From Bradyrhizobium sp. 139 (GTDB lineage: Bacteria > Pseudomonadota > Alphaproteobacteria > Rhizobiales > Xanthobacteraceae): a DNA stretch of 60,653 nt. The position numbers were made by a program, and so were the translations under genes. Each line of letters starts with the position of its first letter. The stretch's first letter is position 1. The stretch is from NCBI RefSeq assembly GCF_023074175.1, contig NZ_JADPKS010000130.1, positions 1-60,653 on the forward strand. The letters run 5' to 3'. Positions 1 through 9,441 of the stretch are shown piece after piece. The notes below the pieces were generated by a model. It did no database searches and was not told the DNA's origin. It worked only from the letters and a program-made list of their open reading frames with translations.

Positions 1-68
1 TGATCGCAGGTGTCAGATTCAACGACGGCATCGAGGTCATCCACATGCCGGCAAACCACGCCGCCTGA
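1..68 (+). CDS. 3' end of an unidentified gene
   Basis: An open frame entering from the left edge encodes about 21 residues ending in HMPANHAA and stops at TGA 66-68. It lies 74 bases before a GST start on the same strand, so it is probably the last part of the preceding gene of that operon. The fragment is too short to assign to a family. Confidence 0.45.
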   Translation, partial: IAGVRFNDGIEVIHMPANHAA

Positions 69-142
69 TCACCTCGTCACCCAAAATCCCGCATAGCTCC
101 CGCAGTCAGCGGCACCTCCAGCTCCCTGAAAGGAGAAAGACC

Positions 143-859
143 GTGATCCGCTTCTATTATCATCCGACGCCAAACCCGGCCAAAATTGCGCTGCTGCTCG
201 AGGAAACCGGGGTCGCTTATGAACTTTGCCCGATCGATACCAGCAAAGGAGAGCAGCACACGGCCGCGTTCCGTGCCGTCAATCCGAATGGCAAGGTGCC
301 TGCAATCGTCGATACCGACGGACCTGGCGGCAAGGAGACGAGGGTCTTCGATTCCGGCGCGATACTGTTGTATCTCGCCGAGAAGTCCGGGAAACTGCTC
401 GGCGCGCCGCAAGATAGGGGCGAACTGCTGTCGTGGTTATTTTTCATCGCCACCGGCGTCGGCCCGTTTTCCGGCCAAGCGGTTCATTTCCAACATGCCG
501 CACCCGAGAAGCTGGATTACGCGATCAACCGCTATCGGCGCGAAGTCGAGCGCCATTACGAAGTGCTCGACCTGCATCTGAAAGGACGCGAATTCATCGT
601 CGGCAGCGGCTTTTCGATAGCCGATATTTCCGGTTGGGGATGGCTCGACCGGGCGCCCCGCGTCTTGCCCGGGGATGCCGAGCCGCTGTCAGCGTTCCCG
701 AATCTTTCACGCTGGTTCAAAGCCATTGATGCGCGCCCAGCCGTCGCCAAAGCGCGTGCGATCGGTAGAGGGCATGCCTTTAAGAAGGAAGTGGATGAAG
801 AGACGCGCCGAGCGCTGTTTCCATCCAATTACCCGAAAACGGCTCATAAGCAGGCTTAA
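143..859 (+). CDS. Glutathione S-transferase family protein
   Basis: Cytosolic GST-fold protein of 238 residues, expected to bind glutathione and conjugate or isomerise an electrophilic substrate. The N-terminal thioredoxin-like half begins IRFYYHPTPNPAKIALLLEE, with the NPNGKVPAIVD cis-proline segment near residue 50 and FDSGAILLYLAEK, which contacts glutathione, near 75. An all-helical C-terminal half follows. The start is GTG at 143, preceded by AAAGGAGAAAG. It is followed after 19 bases by an SDR and then a second GST, which suggests a small detoxification or ring-cleavage operon. The substrate cannot be read from the sequence. Confidence 0.9.
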   Translation: MIRFYYHPTPNPAKIALLLEETGVAYELCPIDTSKGEQHTAAFRAVNPNGKVPAIVDTDGPGGKETRVFDSGAILLYLAEKSGKLLGAPQDRGELLSWLFFIATGVGPFSGQAVHFQHAAPEKLDYAINRYRREVERHYEVLDLHLKGREFIVGSGFSIADISGWGWLDRAPRVLPGDAEPLSAFPNLSRWFKAIDARPAVAKARAIGRGHAFKKEVDEETRRALFPSNYPKTAHKQA

Positions 860-878
860 TAGGAAGCGCGAGGATAAC

Positions 879-1682
879 ATGGATCTGCAAGGAAAAAGGG
901 TGCTCGTCACCGGAGGCTCCAGCGGCATCGGCTATGCCATTGCCGAAGCGATGCTCAAACGGGGCGCGCGCGTCGTCATCACGGGCCGCCGGCCTGGCGC
1001 CCTTCACGAGGCCGCCGAAAAGCTTCAGCAATCTGGCTCGGTAAAGATTGTGGCGGCGGATGTCGGCACGGAAGAGGGACGCGAGGCCACACTGGCGTCG
1101 ACGCTCAAAGCGCTGGGCGGTCTAGACATCCTTATCAATAACGCAGGTGGGGTACGGGCCGGCCGCCTTGAGGACACCAGCGAGGCGGAAATACGCGCCA
1201 TGATCGAAGTCGATCTGGTTGCGCCGATCTTGTTGACGCGGGCTGCCCTGCCAGCTCTCCGTTCGGGCGGAGACAGCCTCATCGTCAACATTACGTCCGG
1301 GATCGCCCTGGTTGCAGCTCCTTTCTACGCCACGTATGCCGGGGTGAAGGCAGGGCTCGCCAAATTTGGCGAGTCCCTCCGCCGGGAGCTGAAAGGCGAA
1401 GGCGTGCATGTTTTGACCATTTACCCTGGCGCAACTGACACCCCCATGATGCGATCCTCGCGCGCCGGCCCTGAGCTTGGGTTCGTCAAGGAGCCAGCAA
1501 GCGCCGTGGCCGCTGCGGTTCTCGACGGCATCGATAACCTTGCGTTCGAGGTCGTTCGTGGCGGCGAAGCACGCGCTAAAATGATTGCGTTGAACCGCGA
1601 GGATCCGGCGGCGCTCGACAAGCGCTTTCTCGATCTCAAGCCGGCATTGGCGGAAGCGGTGCGGGACCATTCGGCGCTTTAG
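879..1682 (+). CDS. SDR family NAD(P)-dependent oxidoreductase
   Basis: Short-chain dehydrogenase of 267 residues. The Rossmann glycine motif TGGSSGIG is at residues 11-18 and NNAG at 87-90. The catalytic Ser (about 140), Tyr153 and Lys157 (YAGVK) are all present, so the enzyme should be active on a hydroxyl or carbonyl group. The ATG at 879 is chosen because the coenzyme motif begins right after it; the frame is open further upstream but overlaps the GST. It sits between two GST genes on the same strand. The stop is TAG, showing that amber is an ordinary terminator here. Confidence 0.92.
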   Translation: MDLQGKRVLVTGGSSGIGYAIAEAMLKRGARVVITGRRPGALHEAAEKLQQSGSVKIVAADVGTEEGREATLASTLKALGGLDILINNAGGVRAGRLEDTSEAEIRAMIEVDLVAPILLTRAALPALRSGGDSLIVNITSGIALVAAPFYATYAGVKAGLAKFGESLRRELKGEGVHVLTIYPGATDTPMMRSSRAGPELGFVKEPASAVAAAVLDGIDNLAFEVVRGGEARAKMIALNREDPAALDKRFLDLKPALAEAVRDHSAL

Positions 1683-1720
1683 CAAGCGGAGGCGCCGGTC
1701 TCGACGCAGCGGGGTAAAGA

Positions 1721-2347
1721 GTGCACATGCTGAAGATCTGGGGCCGCGCCAATTCGATCAACGTCCAGAAAGTACTCTGGTGCTGCAAAGAACTAAATCT
1801 CAAGTACGACAGGGTTGACGCTGGCAATGAATATGGTGTGACGGGGAGCCCGGGCTACCGGGCTCTCAATCCCAACGGACTTGTTCCGACGATCGAGGAC
1901 GGCGACTTTTGTCTCTGGGAATCCAACGTCATTGTCCGCTACCTCGCGCACAAAGCGGGGAACGGACGCCTCTGCCCGCCTAGCGTTCAACTGCGTTTCG
2001 ATGCAGAGCGTTGGATGGATTGGCAGGCAACCGTGTTCTGGCCCGCGCTTCGCCCGTTGTTCATCCAGCTTATTCGGACGCCCCAAGACAACCGCGACGC
2101 GGCCGTGACTGCGCGAGCCGAACACCTTTCTCTTGCGTCGGTGCGGATACTCGACACACATCTCGCCGGCCGTGCGTTTCTAACGGGCAGTGAGTTTACC
2201 ATGGGCGACATCCCGGCCGCTGTCGCCGTGCATCGATGGTACGAGCTGGAAACGCACCATCCCGATCTCCCGAACGTGCGAAGATGGTATGAACATCTGC
2301 GTCAGCGGAAGCCGTTCCAGCAGACCGTCATGATCCCGCTCAGCTGA
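1721..2347 (+). CDS. Glutathione S-transferase family protein
   Basis: GST of 208 residues (or 206 from ATG 1727). The N-terminal domain reads KIWGRANSINVQKVLWCCKE, with NPNGLVPTIEDGDFCLWESN as the cis-proline and glutathione-binding stretch. A helical domain with FTMGDIPAA follows. The GRANSxNVxKVLW signature recurs in the GST at 14126, so the two are paralogous. It is third in the GST-SDR-GST run and converges on the hydratase gene that ends at 2356. Substrate unknown. Confidence 0.9.
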   Translation: MHMLKIWGRANSINVQKVLWCCKELNLKYDRVDAGNEYGVTGSPGYRALNPNGLVPTIEDGDFCLWESNVIVRYLAHKAGNGRLCPPSVQLRFDAERWMDWQATVFWPALRPLFIQLIRTPQDNRDAAVTARAEHLSLASVRILDTHLAGRAFLTGSEFTMGDIPAAVAVHRWYELETHHPDLPNVRRWYEHLRQRKPFQQTVMIPLS

Positions 2348-2355
2348 CGGGTCAT

Positions 2356-3108
2356 CTAGGCTATGACGCAATCGACATGAATTTCGTCGTCGACTTTGAC
2401 GACCACACGATCATCGGGCTTGACCGGATAGAGGCCCAGGGGCGTGCCCGTCAGTACCAGATCGCCGGATGTAGGAGATCGACCGCAAAGGCCCAGATTA
2501 CTCCTCAGCCACGCGACGGCTTCCTCCGGCCCGCCCGAGAAAGCCCACAAAGGCCCGGAAGCCACTACCTTGCCATTGATTTCCACCGACAGATTTTTGG
2601 CGCCGAGCCATCGCTCAACCGGTGTCTCGGCAAGGTGATGCGGGACGACAACCCCAGCATTTATCCCGTTGTTCGCGACAAGCTCGGCAAGCGTCTTGCG
2701 GGGCGCTCGGAAGACGAAATTGTGCAATTCAATCACGGGAAACGCCGCGACAATCGCACCGCCGGCACCGATGCGAACTGCCATCTCACCTTCGATCGCA
2801 AGATTGGTATGGTCTTTATGCCGGATCACGGCTCCCGACCTTCGACGTTCGCTCCCGAACAGCCGCGCATAAATCGGTCCTGCCATGCCGAACTGTTCGA
2901 CGACGCCAGGTCCGATGCAGCCGATCTTATGGCCTGCGACAGTGTCTCCTTCTTCGCAACGAAGGCGGGCCACTTCTGCTTGAACGTCATAGGCTTCGGA
3001 AAGCGTCAGGACCAATCCTGGATCCGCAAACGCGCTGCCGGGCCGGCCACTTCGGTAATCGCGCCATTGTCGTTCGGCAAGCACTTCGAGCCGTGGATCT
3101 GGACCCAT
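2356..3108 (-). CDS. 2-keto-4-pentenoate hydratase / fumarylacetoacetate hydrolase-fold protein
   Basis: 250-residue protein resembling the MhpD/DmpE hydratase and decarboxylase group, which acts on 2-oxo-alkenoates from meta-cleavage or sugar-acid pathways. Visible family features are the AGHKIGC segment near residue 60, AIEGEMAVRIG near 105 carrying the metal-binding acidic residues, and SGDLVLTGTPLGLYPVKPDD near the C-terminus. It lies 20 bases downstream of an enolase-superfamily gene on the same strand, so the two probably form one operon acting on an acid-sugar-like or aromatic-derived substrate. The specific substrate is not deducible. Confidence 0.85.
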   Translation of the reverse strand: MGPDPRLEVLAERQWRDYRSGRPGSAFADPGLVLTLSEAYDVQAEVARLRCEEGDTVAGHKIGCIGPGVVEQFGMAGPIYARLFGSERRRSGAVIRHKDHTNLAIEGEMAVRIGAGGAIVAAFPVIELHNFVFRAPRKTLAELVANNGINAGVVVPHHLAETPVERWLGAKNLSVEINGKVVASGPLWAFSGGPEEAVAWLRSNLGLCGRSPTSGDLVLTGTPLGLYPVKPDDRVVVKVDDEIHVDCVIA

Positions 3109-3128
3109 TCTATGTTCCCAAGATAATC

Positions 3129-4226
3129 TTAGCTAATCCGATATCTCGCGACCGCTTCCATATTCCAAGCCAGCCCATTGCCGGGACGGTCCGAAACCAC
3201 GGCCAGGCCGTCCTTGATCAGAAGCGGCTCCTGCAAAATGGGGTTCGCCCAATCGACATATTCAAGCCAATGACAGCCGGGCGTCGCGGCCATGAGATGT
3301 GCGCTAACCTCTGGGAAAAGATGCGAGGAGACGGCGCGATTATAGGCGGCTGCAAGGCCTGCCGCTCGCTGCCAGCCGGTCACGCCGCCGATGCGATCAA
3401 GATCCAGCATGACGTAGTCGGAAGCGCCCGCCTCCAATGCGGCTACCATAGGCGGCAGGCCGGTGAAGTTCTCGCCAATCTGGATCGGTGTCACCGCCGC
3501 TTGGGCGATTTGCGACATGCGACGGTAATCGTCATGCCTGGTCGGCTCCTCGATCCAATAAATCCCCTCGTGATCCAGGGCCAGTGCGTAGTGCATGGCA
3601 TCAGAGAAGGTCAGTGCCTGGTTGAAATCCACCATGAGACGAGCCGTATCCGGCAACCGCTTCCGAACGGCCCGGACGGTCGCGAGGTCATGTGCGAAAT
3701 GGCTGCGGCCTAGCCGAAGCTTTACCGCTTTAAAGCCACCTTCGAGCAGTGCCTCCGCTTCATCGGCCGCCGCTGCGGGCGGCATCAAGCCGAGTCCATT
3801 GCTGTTGTACGCGGGCACGGAGGTTGGCGCCGCGCCAAGATAGGCGGCAAGTGGCATATTTGCGGCCTTTGCCAAAGCATCCCAAACAGCCGCATCGATC
3901 GATGAAGCGACCATTGTGATCGGACCAGCCACGCCTGGAAGACGAAAATACCGCCCGATGGTTTGGGCGATGTTTAGCGGATGCAGAGGTTGGCTCGCGA
4001 GCTGCTCGTTGAGCTCCGCGATAATTGGGACCAAAGACTGCGCGATCGACGGCTGGTAGCAGAACGCGTAGGCATGGCCGGTGACGCCGTCCTGGGTCAC
4101 GACATCGACGAGCAGCAAGTTTGCTTCATCGATGCTCTTGGCACTGGTCCCGAGCGGCCGCCGCATAGGCAACTTGACTGCGGTCGCAGACAACGATCGA
4201 AGCCGTTGCGGTTGAAATGCAGTCAA
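3129..4226 (-). CDS. Mandelate racemase/muconate lactonizing enzyme family protein
   Basis: Enolase-superfamily enzyme of 365 residues. It has an N-terminal capping domain and then a barrel with the catalytic KLR (KxR) strand in FKAVKLRLGR. The metal ligands lie in MVDFNQ, WIEEP and IGENF, and a C-terminal His in SSHLFPEVS resembles the mandelate-racemase type. The reaction should begin with proton abstraction alpha to a carboxylate, giving racemisation, dehydration or lactonisation. The start is TTG at 4226, supported by GGAGAA seven bases upstream. It heads the two-gene operon with the hydratase. Confidence 0.9.
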   Translation of the reverse strand: MTAFQPQRLRSLSATAVKLPMRRPLGTSAKSIDEANLLLVDVVTQDGVTGHAYAFCYQPSIAQSLVPIIAELNEQLASQPLHPLNIAQTIGRYFRLPGVAGPITMVASSIDAAVWDALAKAANMPLAAYLGAAPTSVPAYNSNGLGLMPPAAAADEAEALLEGGFKAVKLRLGRSHFAHDLATVRAVRKRLPDTARLMVDFNQALTFSDAMHYALALDHEGIYWIEEPTRHDDYRRMSQIAQAAVTPIQIGENFTGLPPMVAALEAGASDYVMLDLDRIGGVTGWQRAAGLAAAYNRAVSSHLFPEVSAHLMAATPGCHWLEYVDWANPILQEPLLIKDGLAVVSDRPGNGLAWNMEAVARYRIS

Positions 4227-4399
4227 CGGCCTTCTCCAACATCAATTCTACGTTTTTTAACAGTCGATCTATAATGCTCCGGTGGCGCCGGAGGTCAATA
4301 GGGACTGGCCGGAGTTGCGTAAATAATTCCCCCAACGAAGACACGCCGTGACCCGGGGCTTGGTCACGGCGTGTGCAGGAGGCAGAGCGAGCGACGAGA

Positions 4400-4642
4400 T
4401 CAGTGCTTCTTCATCGCGTCGTCCTTCTTCATGCCGTCCTTCGACATGCTGTCTTTGGAGTCTTTCGACATTGCGTCCTTCGACATGGAGTCCTTCTTCA
4501 TGCCGTCTTTGGACATCGAATCTTTCTTCATGCCGTCATCCTTGCCCATCTTGTCCTGGGCAAACGCAGTCGGCGCAAAGGCGAGGCTGAGGGAGACTGC
4601 AGCGGCAGAAAGGCCGAAAACGAGGCGGGAGCGAATGGTCAT
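4400..4642 (-). CDS. Pentapeptide MXKDX repeat protein, secreted
   Basis: 80-residue protein with a signal peptide ending AFAPTAFAQ. The rest is nearly all tandem MKKDS, MSKDG, MSKDA and MKKDD units. This is the pattern of the MXKDX repeat family found in Bradyrhizobium, Burkholderia and relatives, whose function is unknown. The lysine/aspartate-rich mature part should be soluble, disordered and periplasmic. It stands alone between the enolase gene and the DUF1223 gene. Its repeated codons make it prone to length variation. Confidence 0.85.
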   Translation of the reverse strand: MTIRSRLVFGLSAAAVSLSLAFAPTAFAQDKMGKDDGMKKDSMSKDGMKKDSMSKDAMSKDSKDSMSKDGMKKDDAMKKH

Positions 4643-4758
4643 CGAGCGTCATCCTTCTTGGCTTTGGTTGAAGCGGCGGATGCCGCTCAATTTCCTTACG
4701 TAAGCTTCTGATCGTTGTTACGCGTGTGAGAGACTTTTTCAGCGTTACTGGTCGCTTC

Positions 4759-5457
4759 TCACGTGACGCCCTCCGTCAGACGCGCGGCCCCGACAATTGC
4801 GCCGTCGGCAGCTTCGATGACGACAGCGACATCTTCGCCCAGGGGAAAGCGTTCGTTGATCGACGTCGCCTCACCGGACCACTCGGCGATCGGGCGGATT
4901 GATCGAACGACATTGGCTTCCGTCAGGGTCCGACCTCCGTTCTCGCCACGGCCGATCCGCGTGGTATGCTCATGATCAAATCCGATAAGCAGGATCTTGC
5001 CGCTTCCGCGGCCGGATCCTACCTGGATCTTGAGGTTTCCGTTTTCCTTGCTGACGCGAACCGAGGCTACCGTTCGTTGATCGCGCTTGGCCTGCTCGAT
5101 TGCCGCATTGACGTCATCGCGACGCGAGCCAACGAGGCCGACCCCTCCGTCAACGACCATCTCCGGCGTATAGGACCCGTCTCCGAAACGGTGCCCATAG
5201 CGGCCTTGACGAGACGTGGCGGCTTGCATGGAGAATGGATCTTTCCAACCGAGGCCGTCCCAGTAGGTGACGTGGAAGGCGAGCGGCAGGATATCCGAGC
5301 GGCTTTTCGTCATTTCGTTGAGAAAGACGTTCGCCGGCGGACAGGAAGAGCACCCCTGAGATGTAAAGAGCTCAACGACCACAGGTCTTTCGGCAGCCGC
5401 CGCCATAGCTGGCAGACAAAAAAGCGAACCGGCCAGCAAAAGCGTGCGTAGTGTCAT
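4759..5457 (-). CDS. DUF1223 domain-containing secreted protein
   Basis: 232-residue protein with a signal peptide ending PAMAAAAE, then PVVVELFTSQGCSSCPPAN, a thioredoxin-like strand with a CxxC motif. The family is widespread in alphaproteobacteria and predicted to be a periplasmic redox protein; no reaction has been assigned that I know of. The GGAGG ahead of ATG 5457 supports the start. It is monocistronic, next to the MXKDX gene. Confidence 0.88.
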   Translation of the reverse strand: MTLRTLLLAGSLFCLPAMAAAAERPVVVELFTSQGCSSCPPANVFLNEMTKSRSDILPLAFHVTYWDGLGWKDPFSMQAATSRQGRYGHRFGDGSYTPEMVVDGGVGLVGSRRDDVNAAIEQAKRDQRTVASVRVSKENGNLKIQVGSGRGSGKILLIGFDHEHTTRIGRGENGGRTLTEANVVRSIRPIAEWSGEATSINERFPLGEDVAVVIEAADGAIVGAARLTEGVT

Positions 5458-5580
5458 GGCATCCTCCGGGTTGTTACTTCCAGAATTCGCTTCCCGGATC
5501 GCTTCGTTACAAGGTCATGACACACAACTTGGTGATCTATCGATGCGGTCAGAGGCTATTGGACAATCCGCCTGGACTAC

Positions 5581-6534
5581 TCAGTTGCTGTGCAAATCGA
5601 TGGCTTCGCTTGATAACCAGCGCTTGAACGCCGTCAAAGCTCGGTTCTCGCGGTTTTCTGGGGGCGACATTAACCAATAGCTGCCAGCGGGAGATACGGT
5701 TGAGAAGAGTTGGCATATCCGCGCCTGCTTCTCCTGGTCTCGGATAAACAGGTCCATTCCAAGCGCGACAGCCACGCCCTGCTCGGCGGCCTGAATTGCG
5801 GAGACGAAGCTGTCTACCGTTATGGTGCGAAGCGGCAAAAGGTCTGGCACGCCCGCACGGGCGAGCCATTCCGGCCAGGCGCGCGGGAAGCTTGCTACCT
5901 GAATGAGCACCGCCCGGCGCAAGTCCTGAGGCCGCCTCAGCCTAAGCCGCCTTGCCAACGCCGGCGTCGCGACTGGCATGGCGTTGATGTGTGCCAAGTG
6001 GAGCGACTTAAGAGACGTCGGTTGGGGATCGCTGACGCAGATTCCGGCGTCATACGCTTCGATATCAAAGTCGACCATCCGGCTTGAGGTTTCGATCACA
6101 ACGTCGATATCGGGATGCTGTGCTATGAACGTCGAAAGGCGAGGTATCAACCACGCCGATGCGAACAGGGGGAAGACCTTCAGTGTGAGCCGCTGACGCG
6201 TCCGGCCGCCGCTTGATGCCAAACGCGCTCTCGCTAGCTGCGCGAACGCACGGCCCATTATGACAGCAAGCCGCTTCCCTTCGGCCGAGGGCTTTATCGC
6301 CCGGTGCGTACGGATGAACAGTGAAACGCCCAGCATGCGTTCGAGATTGCGAATGCGGTGACTTATCGCCGATGCCGTAAGGTTCAGTGCCCGGGCGGCC
6401 TTTTGGAAACTGCCGAACTTGAACGCAAGGTCAAAGGCCTGCAAAGCGAGCAGATGCGTCAGCCTCAACGCGGCACCGAGAGCCTTTGATGGCGGCGAGG
6501 CGCGAGCCGGAGGGCCGCACGGGCTTTCTTTCAT
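5581..6534 (-). CDS. LysR-family transcriptional regulator (GcvA-like)
   Basis: 317 residues from ATG 6534 (a TTG at 6543 is also possible). The N-terminal winged helix reads ALQAFDLAFKFGSFQKAARA followed by LTASAISHRI, and a type-2 periplasmic-binding-like effector domain follows. The SAISHRI recognition helix is characteristic of the GcvA subgroup. It is divergent from the enoyl-CoA hydratase pseudogene at 6682, its probable former target. The effector cannot be inferred. Confidence 0.88.
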   Translation of the reverse strand: MKESPCGPPARASPPSKALGAALRLTHLLALQAFDLAFKFGSFQKAARALNLTASAISHRIRNLERMLGVSLFIRTHRAIKPSAEGKRLAVIMGRAFAQLARARLASSGGRTRQRLTLKVFPLFASAWLIPRLSTFIAQHPDIDVVIETSSRMVDFDIEAYDAGICVSDPQPTSLKSLHLAHINAMPVATPALARRLRLRRPQDLRRAVLIQVASFPRAWPEWLARAGVPDLLPLRTITVDSFVSAIQAAEQGVAVALGMDLFIRDQEKQARICQLFSTVSPAGSYWLMSPPENRENRALTAFKRWLSSEAIDLHSN

Positions 6535-6681
6535 TTCGCGCAATCGGGCTTTTCACGTGCATTCCGTTTCCTACGGGAAATCTCCGACCTTCGTCGAATG
6601 AATTTGGCTCATCTGATGGGCGCTTGCTTTCGCTTGTCAACACCTTCCGAGGTGGGAGGCCTAGGCTCCGAAAGAGGGAGG

Positions 6682-7584
6682 ATGACCATGACGACCGATC
6701 TTGTCCGCTATTCCAAGGCAGGCGCAATTGCCACCATCACGTTGAATAGGCCGGAGAAGTACAACACGATCCGGGCGGAAATGGCGGTCGCCATCGACGA
6801 CTATTTGCGCGATGCCAATCGCGACGATGCCATCCGCGTAATCGTGCTGGAAGGAGCCGGTGACAGCTTCTGCGCAGGTTTTGATTTCTCAAGCGGGTTG
6901 GATCACCACGCCGTCTTCAAGAAGGACGGTTATGATCCCGGCATGGATGTCTACTCGTCCGCCAACCCCTACACCGGTCGCATTCCAATCTATATGGGCA
7001 TGTGGCGGGGACTGAAGCCGACCATCGCAAAGGTCCATGGCTGGTGTCTTGGCGCCGGCTCCGAGATGACACTATGCGCCGACCTGGTGCTGGCTTCCGA
7101 CGACGCGCGTTTCGGCACGCCCTATGCGCGCGTCTGGGGCTGCCACTTAAGCGGCATGTAGGTCTACCGCCTCGGTCTCGCCAAAGCGAAATACTACGCC
7201 TTGACCGGTGAATGGATCAGCGGGAAGGAAGCCGCCAAAATTGAGCTGATCAATTTCTCCTATCCTCTCGAAGAACTCGACGGCCAGGTGGCGGCGCTTG
7301 CCGAGAAGCTGGCCAAAATTCCCATGACGCAGCTTGCGGTCATGAAGCTGATCGTCAATCAGACCTACGACAATATGGGCCTCCAGAGCACGCAATTGCT
7401 TGGCCCCATACTCGATGCTGCCATGCGGAATACCCCGGAAGGCCTTGCCTTCGTGCACACGGCAGCCACGCAACGCGTGAAGCAAGCCGTCAAAGACCGG
7501 GATGGTCCGTTCGGCGATTACAGCCAAGGCCGCCCTGAGGACCAGCCGCGGAAGCGAAGCGAGCTCAACAAGGAGCCACAGTAG
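6682..7584 (+). pseudogene. Enoyl-CoA hydratase/isomerase, interrupted by an amber codon
   Basis: Crotonase-fold protein reading MTMTTDLVRYSKAGAIATIT, with oxyanion-hole segments around FCAGFDFSSG and GWCLGAGSEMTLCADL. At 7159-7161 an in-frame TAG replaces what family logic predicts to be Trp (SGM-W-VYRLGLA); the same frame then runs on through YYALTGEWISGKEA to 7584. The total of about 300 residues matches an intact family member. AGGGAGG precedes ATG 6682. It lies upstream of a frameshifted acyl-CoA dehydrogenase, so a fatty-acyl or ring-derived CoA pathway appears to be decaying here, unless the base is an error. Confidence 0.85.
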
Positions 7585-7627
7585 CTTCGAACTTACCTGC
7601 AAGCCATTAAACAAGAGAAGCCCAGCG

Positions 7628-9371
7628 ATGATGCCAGAGATCGCTCCGAACAGTCGGGAAGCAGCAAACCGGCGCTCCGAAGCCCTCGCGCCGACTTGCC
7701 GCGGCTTGAATTACTATGAGGCCGACCCTCATTTTCGGGCAATTCTGCCGCTGCACGCCAGCGCCTCTCTCCTGTCCCGCATCAATCCGCATCTCGTCGA
7801 ACTCGGAGAGCTCGCGGGCAACGAGCTCTACGATCTCTCGGAAGCCTGTCCGCCCATCCTCCATACGCGCGACGCTTATGGACGAGACGAGGAGTGGATC
7901 GAGTACCATCCGGTTTATCGGCGCATGGAGGAAATCGCGTTCGGCCGGTTCGGAATTCACGCCATGAGCCATTGTCCTGGCGTTCTCGATCAGGGAGATG
8001 CTCTTCCTCCCCTGGCCAAGTACGTCTTTCACTACGTATTTGCCCAGGCTGAATTTGGCCTGCTCTGTCCTGTCAACCCCACGGACAGCTCGTCGGAACT
8101 TATCAGGCGTTTTGGATCCGAGCCGCTTCGCGAGCCGATATTTGCCGGCGGCGTGGTCGCAAGACATGTCTCTGCTCCATCGCTGCGCGCAATTCATGAC
8201 GGAAAAGGCGGGCGGCTCGGATGTCGGCGCTTCCGAGCTCGCAGCCGTGCGAGATGGTGACCACTGGCGGCTCTGGGGAGAGAAGTGGTTCTGCTCGAAC
8301 GTTGATGCAGAACTCGTCGTCTTGCTGGCACGGCCAGAGAACGCTCCACCTGGTAGTCGCGGACTTGGTCTCTTCCTTGTGCCGCGGACATTGCCGGATG
8401 GCCGACGAAACGATTACCGGATCTTGCGACTCAAGAACAAGCTCGGTAGCCGCACCATGGCGAGCGGAGAAATCGTGTTTGACGGCGCGATCGCATATCA
8501 GTTGGGAGCGCTCGACCAAGAGCTGAAGCAGATGCTGGTCATGGTCAATTCGAGCCGGGTCTCCCATCTTGCACGGGCCGCTGGCATAATGAGACGTTGC
8601 CTCAATGAAGCATTGGTCGTTGCGCGCCATCGCCGTTCCTTCGGGCGGCCGGTGATCGATCACCCCCTGATGCGCCGACAGCTTATGAAGTTGTCGGTCC
8701 CTACTGAGCAAGCTCTTTCATCCCTTTTATTTGCAGCGACTGCATCAGACGATGTCTTGCAGCTTGTTACACCAATCTCGAAATATCGCGCTTGCCGGGA
8801 CAACGTGACCGTCGCCACCGGTGCCATGGAAGTTCGGGGTGGCAACGGCTATGTCGAAGATTGGCCCAACGCGCGCCTGGTTCGGGATGCCCATCTTGGC
8901 CTGATCTGGGAAGGTACGAGCAACATTAACGCGCTGGATGCGATCCAACGAGCGATCGGCAAGGCGGGATCTCACGTCGCATTTCGCGACGCGATGGCGC
9001 AGACACTCACCGCTGCTCCTCACATCCCCGGCCAATTCCGCACGCGGCTCGAAGATGCGGTAACGGAAGCGGTGGCCTTCGCAAGGGAAGTCGCAACCCA
9101 CAAGGAATACGAGCGCTTCTGCCGTGTCGCTGCCGCCAAGCTCTACCATGCCAAGACAGCAACGCTTCTCGCCGCCGAAGGAGCGCGACTTGGCATGGCC
9201 GGAGGAGATGCTCGCCGCCTCGTGATTGCGCGTTTTGTCCTTGATCATCGGCTTCGAGAAGCCCGCTCGCCTCAACTTGGGACCAGTGACTGGGAGGATG
9301 GTGCGATCGGCGCGTTGCTTTCTGAATGCCCGATGACGATCGACCAAGCGATAAACTTCGTGCAGCACTGA
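7628..9371 (+). pseudogene. Acyl-CoA dehydrogenase, frameshifted
   Basis: The frame from ATG 7628 encodes the N-terminal half through RFGSEPLRE and then loses homology. The frame ending at 9371 resumes with RYLPAAWSQDMSLLHRCAQF, followed by MTEKAGGSDVGA and later VRGGNGYVEDWPNARLVRDA and LIWEGTSNINALD, hallmarks of flavin acyl-CoA dehydrogenases of the AidB/isovaleryl type. Removing one C at 8135-8136 restores a continuous protein of about 580 residues. The protein would use FAD to oxidise an acyl-CoA and sits in the same operon as the broken enoyl-CoA hydratase. It is disrupted as written. Confidence 0.85.
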
Positions 9372-9373
9372 AA

Positions 9374-9397
9374 TCCTCCCAGGCAGGCAAGGGAGGA
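9374..9397 (+). terminator. Hairpin after the acyl-CoA dehydrogenase
   Basis: TCCTCCC at 9374-9380 pairs perfectly with GGGAGGA at 9391-9397 around a 10-base loop, immediately after the stop codon. There is no T-run behind it, so intrinsic termination would be weak. Confidence 0.4.
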
Positions 9398-9441
9398 GCA
9401 AGATTCGACGCGGTCACCGAGGTGCCGCTCGTCGAAAGCGG

